Assembly: GCA_021841155.1 (NCBI GenBank)
Contig: JAKBVU010000004.1
Coordinates: 1 to 36,247, forward strand
Direction: 5' to 3'
Origin: a bacterium
GTDB lineage: Bacteria; Patescibacteriota; Saccharimonadia; Saccharimonadales; UBA4665
DNA: 36,247 nt
The position numbers were made by a program, and so were the translations under genes. Below are positions 26,799 through 35,595 of this stretch, in pieces; the first letter of the stretch is position 1; each line of letters begins with the position of its first letter. The notes beneath the pieces were generated by a model. It was not told where the DNA came from. It saw nothing but the letters and a program-made list of their open reading frames with translations, and made no database searches.

Positions 26799-27203
26799 TT
26801 AAATCCTTTTCTGTTTAGTTAATGAAAGTAAAGATTTTAATTGGTTTGACATACTTAAATCAAGACTACTATCAGCCATCTCTAATCTCACGCCACCAAT
26901 TAAATTAATATCTATGATTTGTTCAATTAAGATTTCTTTAACATTATTATAATACTGTTTTAATAAATTATTAATATTGCTAAGCATTAATTGATTGAGA
27001 GGAAAGCGAGAAATAACTTTGACGTCTAATATACCATTTTGTTGACGAATCAATTTGACATCTCTAATAATTGAATCTAACTGATCAGTTAAATTGTTAT
27101 TTAATAAAAAGGCAGCAATTTCTTGAGCTAATTGTTTTGTACTAGTAGAATTTAAGGTTTGGCTATAAATAATCTGAGCTAATTCTAAGCGATTGTATTT
27201 CAT
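26799..27203 (-). CDS. atpH: F1Fo ATP synthase subunit delta (short)
   Basis: A 134-residue delta/OSCP subunit that joins F1 to the peripheral stalk. Recognition rests on position between b and alpha and on the C-terminal [20 protein letters not shown], which matches the family ending (LIGG...D...D.S). It is clearly shorter than the usual 170-180 residues, with most of the loss in the N-terminal helical domain that binds alpha. I see no frameshift, and shortened delta subunits would fit a reduced genome. Its start overlaps the atpF end by four bases (ATGA). Confidence 0.85.
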   Translation of the reverse strand: MKYNRLELAQIIYSQTLNSTSTKQLAQEIAAFLLNNNLTDQLDSIIRDVKLIRQQNGILDVKVISRFPLNQLMLSNINNLLKQYYNNVKEILIEQIIDINLIGGVRLEMADSSLDLSMSNQLKSLLSLTKQKRI

Positions 27204-27739
27204 TGAACGGTCTTTTCTTCTTCTTGTAATAAACGTTTAATGAATCGATTATCTTCCTCTTGATTTAACTTCTGTCTTAGTAAAGCTTCAGTTGTTTGAC
27301 CAATTAAAGATAAAATTTCACTTTCTAATTCTTTTTTAGCTCGACTGGTTTCTAATTTAATTCGTTCTTTAGCTTCCTCAATTAATAGTTCACCCCGCTT
27401 ATTAGCATCATTTTCGGCCTTTTTAATTAAACTTTGAGCTTCTGAACTAGCGTCAGCAATCATTTGATCAGCTTCTTGACGAGCCTGATGCAATAAATTA
27501 TCAACCTTAATTTTTAATTCTTTTTCTTGTTTGATCATAGCTTCACTTAATTGCAAACCTTGTTCAATTTTCTGATGACGATCATCAAGCATTTTCATAA
27601 TAGGCTTGACGGCATATTTTTTAATCACCAAAAAACCTAAAACAAAAGTAATCAATTGAATCACTAAAGACGACCAATTAACACCCAAGGCAGCTAATCC
27701 AGAAGTTGAAGCTAAAAATAAAGGTAAGTTTAAAATCAT
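27200..27739 (-). CDS. atpF: F1Fo ATP synthase subunit b
   Basis: A 179-residue peripheral stalk subunit. One N-terminal helix (about 20-42; VNWSSLVIQLITFVLGFLVI) crosses the membrane, followed by a long charged coiled coil with ARQEADQMIADASSEAQSLI and KKAENDANKRG typical of b subunits. It connects subunit a with delta and alpha. There is only one b gene, so a homodimer is expected. It follows atpE by ten bases; I see no clear ribosome site. Confidence 0.95.
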   Translation of the reverse strand: MILNLPLFLASTSGLAALGVNWSSLVIQLITFVLGFLVIKKYAVKPIMKMLDDRHQKIEQGLQLSEAMIKQEKELKIKVDNLLHQARQEADQMIADASSEAQSLIKKAENDANKRGELLIEEAKERIKLETSRAKKELESEILSLIGQTTEALLRQKLNQEEDNRFIKRLLQEEEKTVQ

Positions 27740-27749
27740 TGCAAAATAA

Positions 27750-27974
27750 TTAAATAATAAAGATTGAAGCGAAAGCTAGTAAACCAAATAACTCTACAAT
27801 AGCCACAAAAATTAAAGCTTGGCCTAAAAACTTAGCAGCTTCAGGATTGCGACCGACAGCCTGTAAATAATTACCTCCGATTAAGCCAATACCAATACCT
27901 GGACCAATAAAACCACCACCAATCATCAAACCTTTGGCTAAAAGCGTGGTGCTAATTGTTGTTGCTAAAAACAT
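27750..27974 (-). CDS. atpE: F1Fo ATP synthase subunit c
   Basis: A 74-residue two-helix proteolipid forming the rotor ring. The start at 27974 is chosen because GAAGGAGAT lies six bases upstream; the open frame continues to 28037 but would add an atypical polar extension. GGGFIGPGIGIGLIGG is the glycine-rich first helix, AVGRNPEAA the cytoplasmic loop, and VAIVELFGLLAF carries the ion-binding Glu. The sodium-type ligands (Gln in helix 1, Ser/Thr after the Glu) are absent, so proton coupling is expected. Confidence 0.95.
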   Translation of the reverse strand: MFLATTISTTLLAKGLMIGGGFIGPGIGIGLIGGNYLQAVGRNPEAAKFLGQALIFVAIVELFGLLAFASIFII

Positions 27975-28033
27975 GAAAAAATCTCCTTCTTTGTTATTCT
28001 CACTTATTATTGTTTCAAAAAAACGCACTAGAT

Positions 28034-28822
28034 TCAAGCAGTTTGAACCTCCTTTTCACTGGCATGATTAACTACAATAGCCAAATACATCACCGATAAA
28101 ACAGTAAAAATATAAGCCTGCAAAGCCATAATAAAGACTTCAATTAAACTAAAAGGTAAGGCACTAACCGGAGCTAAAAATTGACCAAGATAAGAAAAAA
28201 CTCCAATCACAATTTCACCAATTGTAACATTTAAAAACAATCGAAGCGATAAACTAAAAACTCGAGTTAAATCTGTAATCATTTCTAAAATCCCAATGAT
28301 TAAATAGAGTGGATTAAACGGACTACCGACAAAAAAATGACCTAAATACTTTCTAAAACCACCCGATTCTTTAACTGACGAATAATAAACATAGCCCATA
28401 GTAATAGCCGCCATAGCGAAAGTGGCATTTAAATCAGCTGTAAACGGCCTTAAAAGAGGCCATCCCATTGATTTTAAAGCTTCGCCAGCAAAAGGGAAAA
28501 GTTCAAATTCATTATTAATTAAAATAATCAAGAATAAAGTAATAAAATATGGTTGATATTTTTTAGCTTTATTTTTATCTTCAAAACTAGTGTTAATGAG
28601 ATTAATAATAAACTCAAAAGCATACTCAATTAACTGAACAATCCCTCTGGCTGGTTTAATTTTAACTCTACGTGATATATAGATTAAAAAAATAACTGCA
28701 AAAATAAAAACCAACCAACCATAAAAAATAGAGTTAGTGATTGGAATATTTCCAAGATGGAAAATAACCTTTGGCGATATATAAACTACTGGGCCACTGT
28801 TAGCAAATATTCTAAGTATCAT
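28034..28822 (-). CDS. atpB: F1Fo ATP synthase subunit a
   Basis: A 262-residue stator channel subunit with about six membrane helices. The essential Arg is in VFSLSLRLFLNVTIGE, and the last helix has EVFIMALQAYIFTVLSVMYL. NNEFELFPFAGEALKSMGWP is the usual segment after the second helix. With the c ring it forms the proton path. Its start overlaps the upstream small membrane protein gene by 11 bases. Confidence 0.96.
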   Translation of the reverse strand: MILRIFANSGPVVYISPKVIFHLGNIPITNSIFYGWLVFIFAVIFLIYISRRVKIKPARGIVQLIEYAFEFIINLINTSFEDKNKAKKYQPYFITLFLIILINNEFELFPFAGEALKSMGWPLLRPFTADLNATFAMAAITMGYVYYSSVKESGGFRKYLGHFFVGSPFNPLYLIIGILEMITDLTRVFSLSLRLFLNVTIGEIVIGVFSYLGQFLAPVSALPFSLIEVFIMALQAYIFTVLSVMYLAIVVNHASEKEVQTA

Positions 28823-29105
28823 TTTTTTCTTTTGATCCTTCTACTTGATTGTGCTTGATTTGATCACTTTTTTCAAGTCGATGATTGATTTTTTTAAATG
28901 ATTGCAAAACAACTACTACGCTCAAGATAATGCCTATAACTAAACCAACCAAAGTCCAAAGTGGCGAAGTTTTAAAATGATTATCAATAAAAAAACCAAG
29001 AAAAAATGGCACTAAAAAAACTATGGCTAATCGCCAACTCATATCTAGAGTTGAAGCATAAAAAATAGCTTTAGATTGATCTTTTAAAGTTTTCTTTTGA
29101 TTCAC
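28812..29105 (-). CDS. AtpI/AtpZ-like small membrane protein
   Basis: A 97-residue protein with two helices (about 25-45 and 50-70): WRLAIVFLVPFFLGFFID, then LWTLVGLVIGIILSVVVVL, and a charged C-terminal tail. Position as first gene of the ATP synthase operon and the two-helix layout fit the AtpI/AtpZ (F0F1-ATPase gene 1) family, thought to help c-ring assembly or magnesium/calcium supply. AAAGAG before the ATG and GATAAT about 15 bases upstream give a plausible start and promoter for the operon. The exact subfamily is not certain. Confidence 0.8.
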   Translation of the reverse strand: MNQKKTLKDQSKAIFYASTLDMSWRLAIVFLVPFFLGFFIDNHFKTSPLWTLVGLVIGIILSVVVVLQSFKKINHRLEKSDQIKHNQVEGSKEKNDT

Positions 29106-29150
29106 TCTTTCATCATATTATCACACCATAAAATTTAGTTTAAGAGTCAA

Positions 29151-29186
29151 TTGAATTTTTCAATTTTTATTCGTATAATAAAACCA
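29151..29186 (+). promoter_or_regulatory. Leaderless promoter of the glutaredoxin-cobO operon
   Basis: TTGAAT (29151-29156), 17 bases, TATAAT (29174-29179), six bases, ATG at 29186. This is the most complete example of the leaderless design in the window. Confidence 0.75.
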
Positions 29187-29437
29187 TGACTAATCAAGTT
29201 ACCATTTACTCAGCCGATTGGTGTGGTTTTTGTCGATCAGCTAAAGAATATTTAAAATCAATCAACGTTGATTTTGTCGAAAAAAATGTCGAAAAAAATC
29301 CTGCCGATGGTCAAGAAGCTTTTGAAAAATCTGGTCAACGCGGAATTCCAGTTCTTGATATCGCCGGAGATATTATTGTCGGTTTTGATCGACCAAAAAT
29401 TAATGACAGTCTCAAAAAGCATCAACTAGTTAGTTAG
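29186..29437 (+). CDS. Glutaredoxin-like thiol oxidoreductase
   Basis: An 83-residue thioredoxin-fold protein. The redox motif is Cys13-Gly-Phe-Cys16 in SADWCGFCRSAK. The cis-Pro lies in QRGIPVLDIAGDIIVGFD. It resembles small glutaredoxin/NrdH-like proteins; CGFC differs from the classical CPYC of glutaredoxins. It probably reduces disulfides in the cytoplasm, such as those of ribonucleotide reductase or peroxiredoxins, but the partner cannot be named. The next gene starts directly after its stop, so the two are co-transcribed from the leaderless promoter. Confidence 0.88.
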   Translation: MTNQVTIYSADWCGFCRSAKEYLKSINVDFVEKNVEKNPADGQEAFEKSGQRGIPVLDIAGDIIVGFDRPKINDSLKKHQLVS

Positions 29438-30007
29438 ATGGCTTTTGAGAACTATCAAACCAAACCGTCTGTTGTAATTGTTTATACCGGTGAAGGTAAG
29501 GGCAAGACTTCAGCGGCATTAGGACTGATGGTTCGATCTTTAGGCAATAATAATCAAACTGCTTTTTTACAATTTATAAAATACTGGGGCGTAGCCGAGC
29601 ATATTTTTATTAGAAATATTCAGTCGGTTTATCACGATAAATTATTTTTTTATAAAGGTGGTAAAGGTTTTTACAATGCCGGTGAATTAAGTCCTCGTCA
29701 TATTAGTCAAGAAGATCATCGTCGAGCCGCCCAAGAAACTCTTCGACTAGCCCAATCATTAAGCCGAAGTGGCAAATATCAGGTAGTTATCTGCGACGAA
29801 ATTAATAATGCTGTTAACGACGGCCTAATCTCCAAACAAGCTTTAAAAAATTTAATTACTAAAAAACATGCTTCAACTAGTTTATGTCTAACTGGTCGTA
29901 ATTTTCCAACTGAATTATTTGATTTAGTCGATATCGCTACTGATATGACTAAAATCAAGCATCATTTTGATCAAAAGTTCTTAGCCAATCCTGGAATTGA
30001 TTTTTAG
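29438..30007 (+). CDS. Cob(I)alamin adenosyltransferase, CobO/BtuR type
   Basis: A 189-residue P-loop protein of the CobO/BtuR/CobA family, which transfers the adenosyl group of ATP to reduced corrinoids to make adenosylcobalamin. The Walker A is IVYTGEGKGKTSAALGLMVR (17-36). FLQFIKYWGVAEH, ICDEINNAVNDGLI and LTGRNFP match the family's later motifs. The start codon abuts the preceding stop. No other cobalamin genes are present, so it probably acts on salvaged cobalamin. A related ATPase role is possible because small CobO-like proteins are sometimes misassigned. Confidence 0.83.
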   Translation: MAFENYQTKPSVVIVYTGEGKGKTSAALGLMVRSLGNNNQTAFLQFIKYWGVAEHIFIRNIQSVYHDKLFFYKGGKGFYNAGELSPRHISQEDHRRAAQETLRLAQSLSRSGKYQVVICDEINNAVNDGLISKQALKNLITKKHASTSLCLTGRNFPTELFDLVDIATDMTKIKHHFDQKFLANPGIDF

Positions 30008-30031
30008 TAATTTTATGGTATAATAAAACAA
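29997..30031 (+). promoter_or_regulatory. Leaderless promoter of the lipid kinase gene
   Basis: TTGATT (29997-30002), 16 bases, TATAAT (30019-30024), six bases, ATG at 30031. The -35 box lies inside the end of the preceding gene. Confidence 0.7.
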
Positions 30032-31002
30032 TGGAAGCCAGCCCTAATAGATATAATCAAGGTTTTCAATCATCACAAATTGAAAAATTTATTATTTTAG
30101 GCAATCCCAATCGTCACGGGGTTGTAAAAAGTGCCAATAATTTAATAAAGATTATTGGCCAAGATAGACCGATTGAATTTGTTGAAACTGGTCAAAATCC
30201 TCGAAAAACCTTTGAAAAAATTTATGATCAAACCTTAGATCCCGACAAAAATTGCGCCATCGTTGTTGGAGGTGACGGAACTATCAGAAATGTTTTTGAA
30301 TCACTACGCATTGAAGATTCTTTTCGATCAACTCCAGTTATTACAACTAAATTCGTCGGTGGAGCCAGAGATTTAAACAGTAATTTCGAAATGAGAAAAT
30401 CTCCATATGATCTGATTGATTTAATCTTACAAGATCAATTGATTAAAGGAGAAATTCATCCCATTGAAGCTCATATCAATCAGTCAGATATTATTCGAGC
30501 CTATAATGTTTTAGGTATTGGATTAAGTGGCCTGACAGCGGAAAGAATTAATCAGATGCAACTATTCAAACATCGTTCACCCCAAATGTTTTTAAACGGC
30601 TTAATAGTCGCTAAAACACTTTTAGAACATAGTTCTAGTTTTGGACTCAATCAAACCGGCAAAAATAATATTCAACCAGTCAAAGAATTAATTGTTACAA
30701 AGGGAAAACGATTTGCTGGTTTTATTAAAACTACCTCAAAAAATCTTGAACCAGAAAGTCAAGTCCATATTATTAATGGAGTTACTTTTAAATTTTTAAT
30801 TGATCTAGTCTTGGGTAATCATTTGGATTCAGACAATAAAATTAGCACTGAAGAATCTCAAGACTTTGATCTTAGTGTTTACGATGGACTCATCTTGCAG
30901 GCCGATGGTGATACTTTCAGATTAACTCCACAAAATAAACCAATTCACCTTAATTTAAGACTATCGGAAAAAAGTTCTACTATTTTAACGATTAAAAAAT
31001 AA
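30031..31002 (+). CDS. Diacylglycerol/lipid kinase-family protein
   Basis: A 323-residue protein of the DAGK catalytic superfamily (diacylglycerol kinase, YegS, sphingosine kinase). FIILGNPNRHGVVKSANNLI is the N-terminal nucleotide-domain start and CAIVVGGDGTIRNVFESL contains the hallmark GGDGT (80-84). VIRAYNVLGIGLSG-like sequence (here IIRAYNVLGIGLSGL) and the C-terminal LSVYDGLILQADGDTF with a conserved Asp-Gly-Asp complete the two-lobe fold. It would phosphorylate a lipid at the inner membrane face. The exact acceptor is unknown. It ends six bases from the convergent glycosyltransferase gene. Confidence 0.82.
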   Translation: MEASPNRYNQGFQSSQIEKFIILGNPNRHGVVKSANNLIKIIGQDRPIEFVETGQNPRKTFEKIYDQTLDPDKNCAIVVGGDGTIRNVFESLRIEDSFRSTPVITTKFVGGARDLNSNFEMRKSPYDLIDLILQDQLIKGEIHPIEAHINQSDIIRAYNVLGIGLSGLTAERINQMQLFKHRSPQMFLNGLIVAKTLLEHSSSFGLNQTGKNNIQPVKELIVTKGKRFAGFIKTTSKNLEPESQVHIINGVTFKFLIDLVLGNHLDSDNKISTEESQDFDLSVYDGLILQADGDTFRLTPQNKPIHLNLRLSEKSSTILTIKK

Positions 31003-31008
31003 CCACTA

Positions 31009-31809
31009 TCAATTAATTGGATTAGCTCGTTTAAAGGACTGTTGGGAAGCTACCGGCTGAACATTAAACCAAATAAAAACATAAAAAATCATACTCAAAA
31101 GTAATATAGGATAAAAATAAACTCCTTTAAATTTTTTATGATGAAAATAGGTAGCTGGTGTCGCCAACGCGTATAACATAAAATCTTTAAAACCAACCGC
31201 AAATCTTCTTGAAGAAACATTAACCAATAATTCTTTTTTATAAACTACGCTTAAATGTTCTTCTTGACAATGAAGAGCTAAATCAATATCTTCATGAAAT
31301 TTTGGATTAAAAGACAGTCTATCTCTCACTTTTAAATAAGCGGACTTTTTAATTACCATATTAGAACCATATAGAAACATTGCTTTATTTAATAAAGTTA
31401 CTAAACCACGTCTCAAAATTAAATCTACCTGGTAAGATAATTGAGGCCATAAACAATCATAATAAGCCACCGAACCAGTCACAGCATCTAAGTCAGGTTG
31501 ATCAGTAAAAACACGACTAACGGTTTCTATATAATCTACTGGTAAAATACTGTCAGCATCAATTCGAATCATTAAATCGGCCTTAGAATAATCAAAGCCT
31601 TTAGTCCTGGCGTAAAATACACCTTGTCTAGTTTCGTTAATAACTTTAACAAAAGGATAACGTTTGATTATTTCAAGACTTTGGTCTGTTGAATTATTGT
31701 TAATAAGTATGACTTTATCTGGTTTCAAACTCTGCCGTTGAATCGAATCGAGACAATCAGCTAAAAAATCCTGTTCATTGTATACTGGAATGATAAGGTC
31801 AATTTTCAT
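31009..31809 (-). CDS. Family 2 glycosyltransferase
   Basis: A 266-residue GT-A fold glycosyltransferase. DLIIPVYNEQDFLADCLDSI begins the nucleotide-sugar domain, INNNSTDQS follows, and MIRIDADSILP carries the metal-binding Asp84-x-Asp86. GSNMVIKKSAYLKV and FHEDIDLALHCQE (with the catalytic ED region) fit acceptor-side motifs. One hydrophobic segment near the C-terminus (about 228-248) could anchor it to the membrane. It probably adds sugars to a lipid or surface polymer. A TATAAT at 31827-31822 lies 12 bases upstream of the ATG, so this gene has a very short leader. Confidence 0.85.
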   Translation of the reverse strand: MKIDLIIPVYNEQDFLADCLDSIQRQSLKPDKVILINNNSTDQSLEIIKRYPFVKVINETRQGVFYARTKGFDYSKADLMIRIDADSILPVDYIETVSRVFTDQPDLDAVTGSVAYYDCLWPQLSYQVDLILRRGLVTLLNKAMFLYGSNMVIKKSAYLKVRDRLSFNPKFHEDIDLALHCQEEHLSVVYKKELLVNVSSRRFAVGFKDFMLYALATPATYFHHKKFKGVYFYPILLLSMIFYVFIWFNVQPVASQQSFKRANPIN

Positions 31810-31826
31810 AAACTAAGTAATATTAT

Positions 31827-32912
31827 ATGTCAAAAAGATTAAAGAAAGCTTACATTTTAATTAAAAAACATTTTCTTCACTATTGGCAGACTAGTTTATG
31901 GCAAAAATTCGTCGTGATATTTTTGTTATTTATTTTCTTAATTGGCATCTTGATGTATTCATTTGGTGAATATTATATTATTCAGCAATCAAACCAACCA
32001 ATTACCTTAGGTGTCAGTTTTATACCTGATTATGCTAGTTATTTAGGCCTTAACCCTCAACAAACCATGAAAGCTTTACTCAAAATTGGTGTTCGCGATT
32101 TTAGACTAACTAGCTATTGGACAGATATTGAACCAACTAAAGGACATTATAATTTTTCCCAACTTGATTGGGAATTTAAATTAGCTGAAAAATATCACGC
32201 AAAAATTACATTAGTTTTAGGCTTAAGACAACCAAATTGGCCCGAATGTCATATTCCAAATTGGGCAACCAATGAACCCAGTAAAACCTGGCAACCACAA
32301 CTCTATACAGTTATGAAAAAAGTCATTAACCAATTCAAAAACTCACCAAGTCTTCAATATTATCAATTAGAAAACGAATATTTTCTAAAAGGTTTTGGTA
32401 ATTGTACTAATTTTTCAAGAAAAAGATTAATTCATGAATTTAACTTAATCAAACAATTAGATCCTCATCATCAAATCATTATTGGTCGTAGCAATAACGC
32501 TATCGGCTTACCAATCGGCCAGCCACAACCAAATATTTTTAGTATTTCGATTTATCGACGAGTTTGGGATGCCAGCGTCACTCATTTATACCTAGAATAC
32601 CCATATCCATCATGGTATTTTGCTTTCTTAGCTGAAATGCAACAAATCTTTGAGGGTAAAAATATGTACATCGAAGAACTGCAGGCTGAACCATGGACAC
32701 CTAACGGTCTGACTATTACCCAAACACCTTTAAAGGTATTGAATCACGCTCTCGACGCTCATCAATTTCAACAAAATATTACTTTTGCTAAAAATACCGG
32801 CATGAAAACTATCATGTTATGGGGAGCAGAATACTGGTATTATCTTAAAGTCAAGTATCACGATTCCAGTTTCTGGAATGTAGCTAAACAGGAATTTAAA
32901 AAAGCCAAATGA
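31827..32912 (+). CDS. Membrane-anchored glycoside hydrolase-like protein (clan GH-A type)
   Basis: A 361-residue protein with an N-terminal basic region, one membrane helix (about 28-46) and an extracytoplasmic TIM-barrel domain. FRLTSYWTDIEPTKGHYNFS is typical of beta-galactosidase/cellulase-like clan GH-A enzymes. YYQLENEYF offers the acid/base Glu184 after an Asn, and MYIEELQAEPW offers the nucleophile Glu283 or Glu284; TIMLWGAEYWYY is the usual end of the barrel. The substrate cannot be told; beta-linked surface glycans are a guess. It is divergent from the glycosyltransferase gene and overlaps smpB by four bases. Confidence 0.72.
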   Translation: MSKRLKKAYILIKKHFLHYWQTSLWQKFVVIFLLFIFLIGILMYSFGEYYIIQQSNQPITLGVSFIPDYASYLGLNPQQTMKALLKIGVRDFRLTSYWTDIEPTKGHYNFSQLDWEFKLAEKYHAKITLVLGLRQPNWPECHIPNWATNEPSKTWQPQLYTVMKKVINQFKNSPSLQYYQLENEYFLKGFGNCTNFSRKRLIHEFNLIKQLDPHHQIIIGRSNNAIGLPIGQPQPNIFSISIYRRVWDASVTHLYLEYPYPSWYFAFLAEMQQIFEGKNMYIEELQAEPWTPNGLTITQTPLKVLNHALDAHQFQQNITFAKNTGMKTIMLWGAEYWYYLKVKYHDSSFWNVAKQEFKKAK

Positions 32913-33367
32913 GCCAACATACTAAAAAAATCACTAATCGCCGAGCTAGTTTCGATTATTTCTTAGAAGATGAATTTTTAGCCGGTATTATTCTTAATGG
33001 TCGAGAAGTTAAAAACTTAAGACTTGGTCATGGAGATTTAACCGGTGCTTATGTAACCATCAAAAACCAAGAACTGTGGTTAATCAATTGCATGATTTCC
33101 GGTGTTAATGGTATTCCAATCAGTGAAGACGAAAAAACTCAACCGCGCAAACTATTGGTTAAAAAAAACGAATTCAAAAAAATACTTCAACACAAAGAAC
33201 AAGGTAAAACTATTATACCTTTAGAAATTTTGATTAAATATCGCTACATAAAAATTAAAATTGCTGTCGGCAAAGGTAAAAAACACTACGACAAGAGGCA
33301 AAGCCTAAAACAAAAAGAACAAAAACGAATTATTAACCAAAATTTAAAACAAAAATTCAAAAATTAA
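32909..33367 (+). CDS. smpB: SsrA-binding protein
   Basis: A 152-residue SmpB that binds tmRNA and brings it to stalled ribosomes. NRRASFDYFLEDEFLAGIIL, NGREVKNLRLGHGDLTGAYV and LWLINCMISGV match the OB-fold core. The basic C-terminal tail, KGKKHYDKRQSLKQKEQKR, holds the KKHYDKR block that enters the mRNA channel. It overlaps the end of the glycoside hydrolase gene by four bases. I looked for ssrA nearby and saw none in the window. Confidence 0.95.
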   Translation: MSQHTKKITNRRASFDYFLEDEFLAGIILNGREVKNLRLGHGDLTGAYVTIKNQELWLINCMISGVNGIPISEDEKTQPRKLLVKKNEFKKILQHKEQGKTIIPLEILIKYRYIKIKIAVGKGKKHYDKRQSLKQKEQKRIINQNLKQKFKN

Positions 33368-33396
33368 TTGATTCATAAACTCTAATCATTTATAAT
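33368..33396 (+). promoter_or_regulatory. Promoter of tRNA-Asn
   Basis: TTGATT (33368-33373), 17 bases, TATAAT (33391-33396). The mature tRNA begins 13 bases further on, at 33409. Confidence 0.7.
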
Positions 33397-33408
33397 TCAG
33401 TATTATAT

Positions 33409-33483
33409 TCCGGGGTAGCTCAGCGGTAGAGCGGGTGGCTGTTAACCACTAGGTCGCTGGTTCGAATCCAGTCCCCGGAGCCA
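33409..33483 (+). tRNA. tRNA-Asn (anticodon GUU), CCA encoded
   Basis: A full cloverleaf. Acceptor TCCGGGG/CCCCGGA, discriminator G33480 and encoded CCA (33481-33483). D stem GCTC/GAGC, anticodon stem GGTGG/CCACT with loop CTGTTAA (anticodon GTT), T stem GCTGG/CCAGT with a normal TTCGAAT loop. All invariant positions are normal, which is a useful contrast with the aberrant tRNA at 35618. Confidence 0.95.
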
Positions 33484-33633
33484 AATGTGATATTTCTGCC
33501 ACAACTGATTAACTAAAGTTTGACTATTTTCATATCAAGACATTGTTATTAATTATTTACAAATTTATATCTGGTAAAAAAGTTTGAATCCGTTTTGCTA
33601 AATATTCGTTTTATGATGAATTAATAATATAGG

Positions 33634-33639
33634 TATACT
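33634..33639 (+). promoter_or_regulatory. Possible -10 box for metG
   Basis: TATACT (33634-33639) is the only promoter-like element noticed in the 169-base gap after tRNA-Asn. It predicts a leader of about seven bases to the ATG at 33653. No T-box or other structured leader is visible. Confidence 0.35.
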
Positions 33640-33652
33640 TTTTATTTAGGCA

Positions 33653-35539
33653 ATGTTGCACTTCGGGATACAATCTAATACGATAACCTTGGAATTATTA
33701 CAAAATATATTAATGAGTAGAGATATATTGAAAGAAACAGAAACACCGAATACAAGAGATAGGGTTGCTCGAAAAATTGGGATTTTTGTTGCATGGCCTT
33801 ATTCTAATGGTCCAAGACACGTTGGACATGGAGCCTCACTTCTTCCAGCCGATGTGGTTGCAAGATACGAACGAGGTGTTGGTTCTGATGTACTGATGAT
33901 CAGTGGTACAGATGAATACGGGACACCTAACTTGATAGCGGCAGAAAAAAAAGGTATGTCTCCTACTGATTTTGCCGATATGACGAGTAGTATCATTCGA
34001 AAAGACTTTATTGAACTTGGAATGAGCTTTGATTTATTCACCCACACAACCAGCCCAAACCATACTGAGGTTGCTCAAAATATATTCGCAAATCTTGTCG
34101 ATTCCGGCTATATAAGTATCGATAGTATGAATGGAAGTTTCGATTCCGTCACTTCTCAAGCGTTACCAGATCGCTATGTCGAAGGTATTTGTCCAGTATG
34201 TGGTGCAAAAGATGCCCGTGGTGACCAGTGCGATAATTGTACATCATTATTAAATCCAACAGAGCTAATCGAACCACATTCATCTTTAACTAAAAATGCA
34301 ATTGAATTGAAGCCGACTCCACACTATTTTCTTAATTTAGACATGTTAAAGGATGAAGTAGAAGAGTATATTAACTCTAACCCCAACTTAAGAACTGAAG
34401 CAAAAACTTTATCGATGAGTTTAGTTTCCAAATTAAGACCCAGAGCTATTACGCGTGACTTATCTTGGGGCATACCGCTTCCAGAAGGTTATGAAATTAG
34501 TAAGGATGATCACCGCGTATTATATGTTTGGTTTGAAGCTGTAATTGGATATTTATCAGCATCTATAGAGTGGGCAAAACAAACAGGTAATCCAGAATCT
34601 TGGAAATATTGGTGGGAAGAAAGCGACAAAACAAAAAATTATTATTTCATGGGTAAAGATAATGTTCCTTTTCACACAATCATCTGGCCAGCTATTTTAG
34701 CAGCCAAAAATCATAATATTAAAGAAAATGAGATAAAGTTAAAAAAACCAGACGTAATAGCAAGCACAGGTAACTTAAATTTTGCTGGCACTAAATTCAG
34801 TACAAGCAGGGGAAACGTTGCATACATTAAAGACATACTTCAGGTGGTTGGTCCAGATGCTCTAAGATTTTATCTTATTTTAGCTGGTCCCGAAAATCAT
34901 GACAGCAATTTTACAATTGATGATTTAGTGCAAAGATACAATGGTGAACTACTAACTAAATGGGGAAACTTAATTAGCCGAGTAACTAACTTGATTGATC
35001 GAGATTTCGAAAGTATTGTACCTTCTAAACAAAATGCTGGCAAAAAAAATGATAATGAGTTGCTAAAACACGTAGCTGCTTCTTATAATAATGTTGGTAC
35101 TCTAATTGAACGGGGCAAATTAGCGTCAGCTTTAAAAGAAGTTCTAGGATGTATAGCTCATGCCAATAAATACATTGTTGACGAAAAACCCTGGGAAGAA
35201 GAAAGCAAAAAAACCGGCAGAAACGAAGAAGTTCTGACAACTTTATCAATTTTTATAGAGAATACTAACAAATTATTATGTCCATTCATACCACATTCAA
35301 GTCAAAAAATCAGTGATGCCTTTGGATCGGATGTCTTAATTTCTTCGATGCCTATTGAAACAAATAACTTATATGGCCAAAAAATTCTAACTGGTAATTA
35401 TACAAAAGGTTTAGAGTGGAAATACTCTAAGAAATGTCTAGGAAATAGTCTTACTAAAGGGAAAGCAGTAATTTTTCCAAAGTTTAAGTTGGAAGACATT
35501 CTAGAAAATTTCAATAAACTAAATAGCAATAATCAATAA
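33653..35539 (+). CDS. metG: Methionyl-tRNA synthetase, actinobacterial type
   Basis: A 628-residue class I synthetase that charges tRNA-Met. FVAWPYSNGPRHVGHGASLL holds the HIGH motif as HVGH, and LMISGTDEYGTP follows. A four-cysteine zinc knuckle is intact in GICPVCGAKDARGDQCDNC. AITRDLSWGIPLP is conserved, and the KMSKS loop is GTKFSTSRG. The C-terminal part with HANKYIVDEKPWEEE is the anticodon-binding bundle. AWPY...NGPRH, LPDRYVEG and ARGDQCDNC fit the actinobacterial type of MetRS as I remember it. The start is uncertain: 33653 has a possible -10 box; the ATG at 33713 (MSRDILKETE) would give a more usual length. Arg codons use AGA/AGG more than the neighbouring genes by eye. Just downstream lie an aberrant CAU tRNA and a LeuRS fragment. 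Confidence 0.92.
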   Translation: MLHFGIQSNTITLELLQNILMSRDILKETETPNTRDRVARKIGIFVAWPYSNGPRHVGHGASLLPADVVARYERGVGSDVLMISGTDEYGTPNLIAAEKKGMSPTDFADMTSSIIRKDFIELGMSFDLFTHTTSPNHTEVAQNIFANLVDSGYISIDSMNGSFDSVTSQALPDRYVEGICPVCGAKDARGDQCDNCTSLLNPTELIEPHSSLTKNAIELKPTPHYFLNLDMLKDEVEEYINSNPNLRTEAKTLSMSLVSKLRPRAITRDLSWGIPLPEGYEISKDDHRVLYVWFEAVIGYLSASIEWAKQTGNPESWKYWWEESDKTKNYYFMGKDNVPFHTIIWPAILAAKNHNIKENEIKLKKPDVIASTGNLNFAGTKFSTSRGNVAYIKDILQVVGPDALRFYLILAGPENHDSNFTIDDLVQRYNGELLTKWGNLISRVTNLIDRDFESIVPSKQNAGKKNDNELLKHVAASYNNVGTLIERGKLASALKEVLGCIAHANKYIVDEKPWEEESKKTGRNEEVLTTLSIFIENTNKLLCPFIPHSSQKISDAFGSDVLISSMPIETNNLYGQKILTGNYTKGLEWKYSKKCLGNSLTKGKAVIFPKFKLEDILENFNKLNSNNQ

Positions 35540-35595
35540 AAAATATTTCTACAAAATCAATATTAGATTGCACAAACAAGTTGGTTGAATTAAAG

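Noticed and set aside
27750-27974. Sodium-driven ATP synthase
   Set aside because: Subunit c lacks the Gln in helix 1 and the Ser/Thr next to the ion-binding Glu that mark sodium types.
33484-33652. T-box or other tRNA-sensing leader before metG
   Set aside because: No T-box consensus, specifier hairpin or terminator/antiterminator pair could be found in the 169-base gap.
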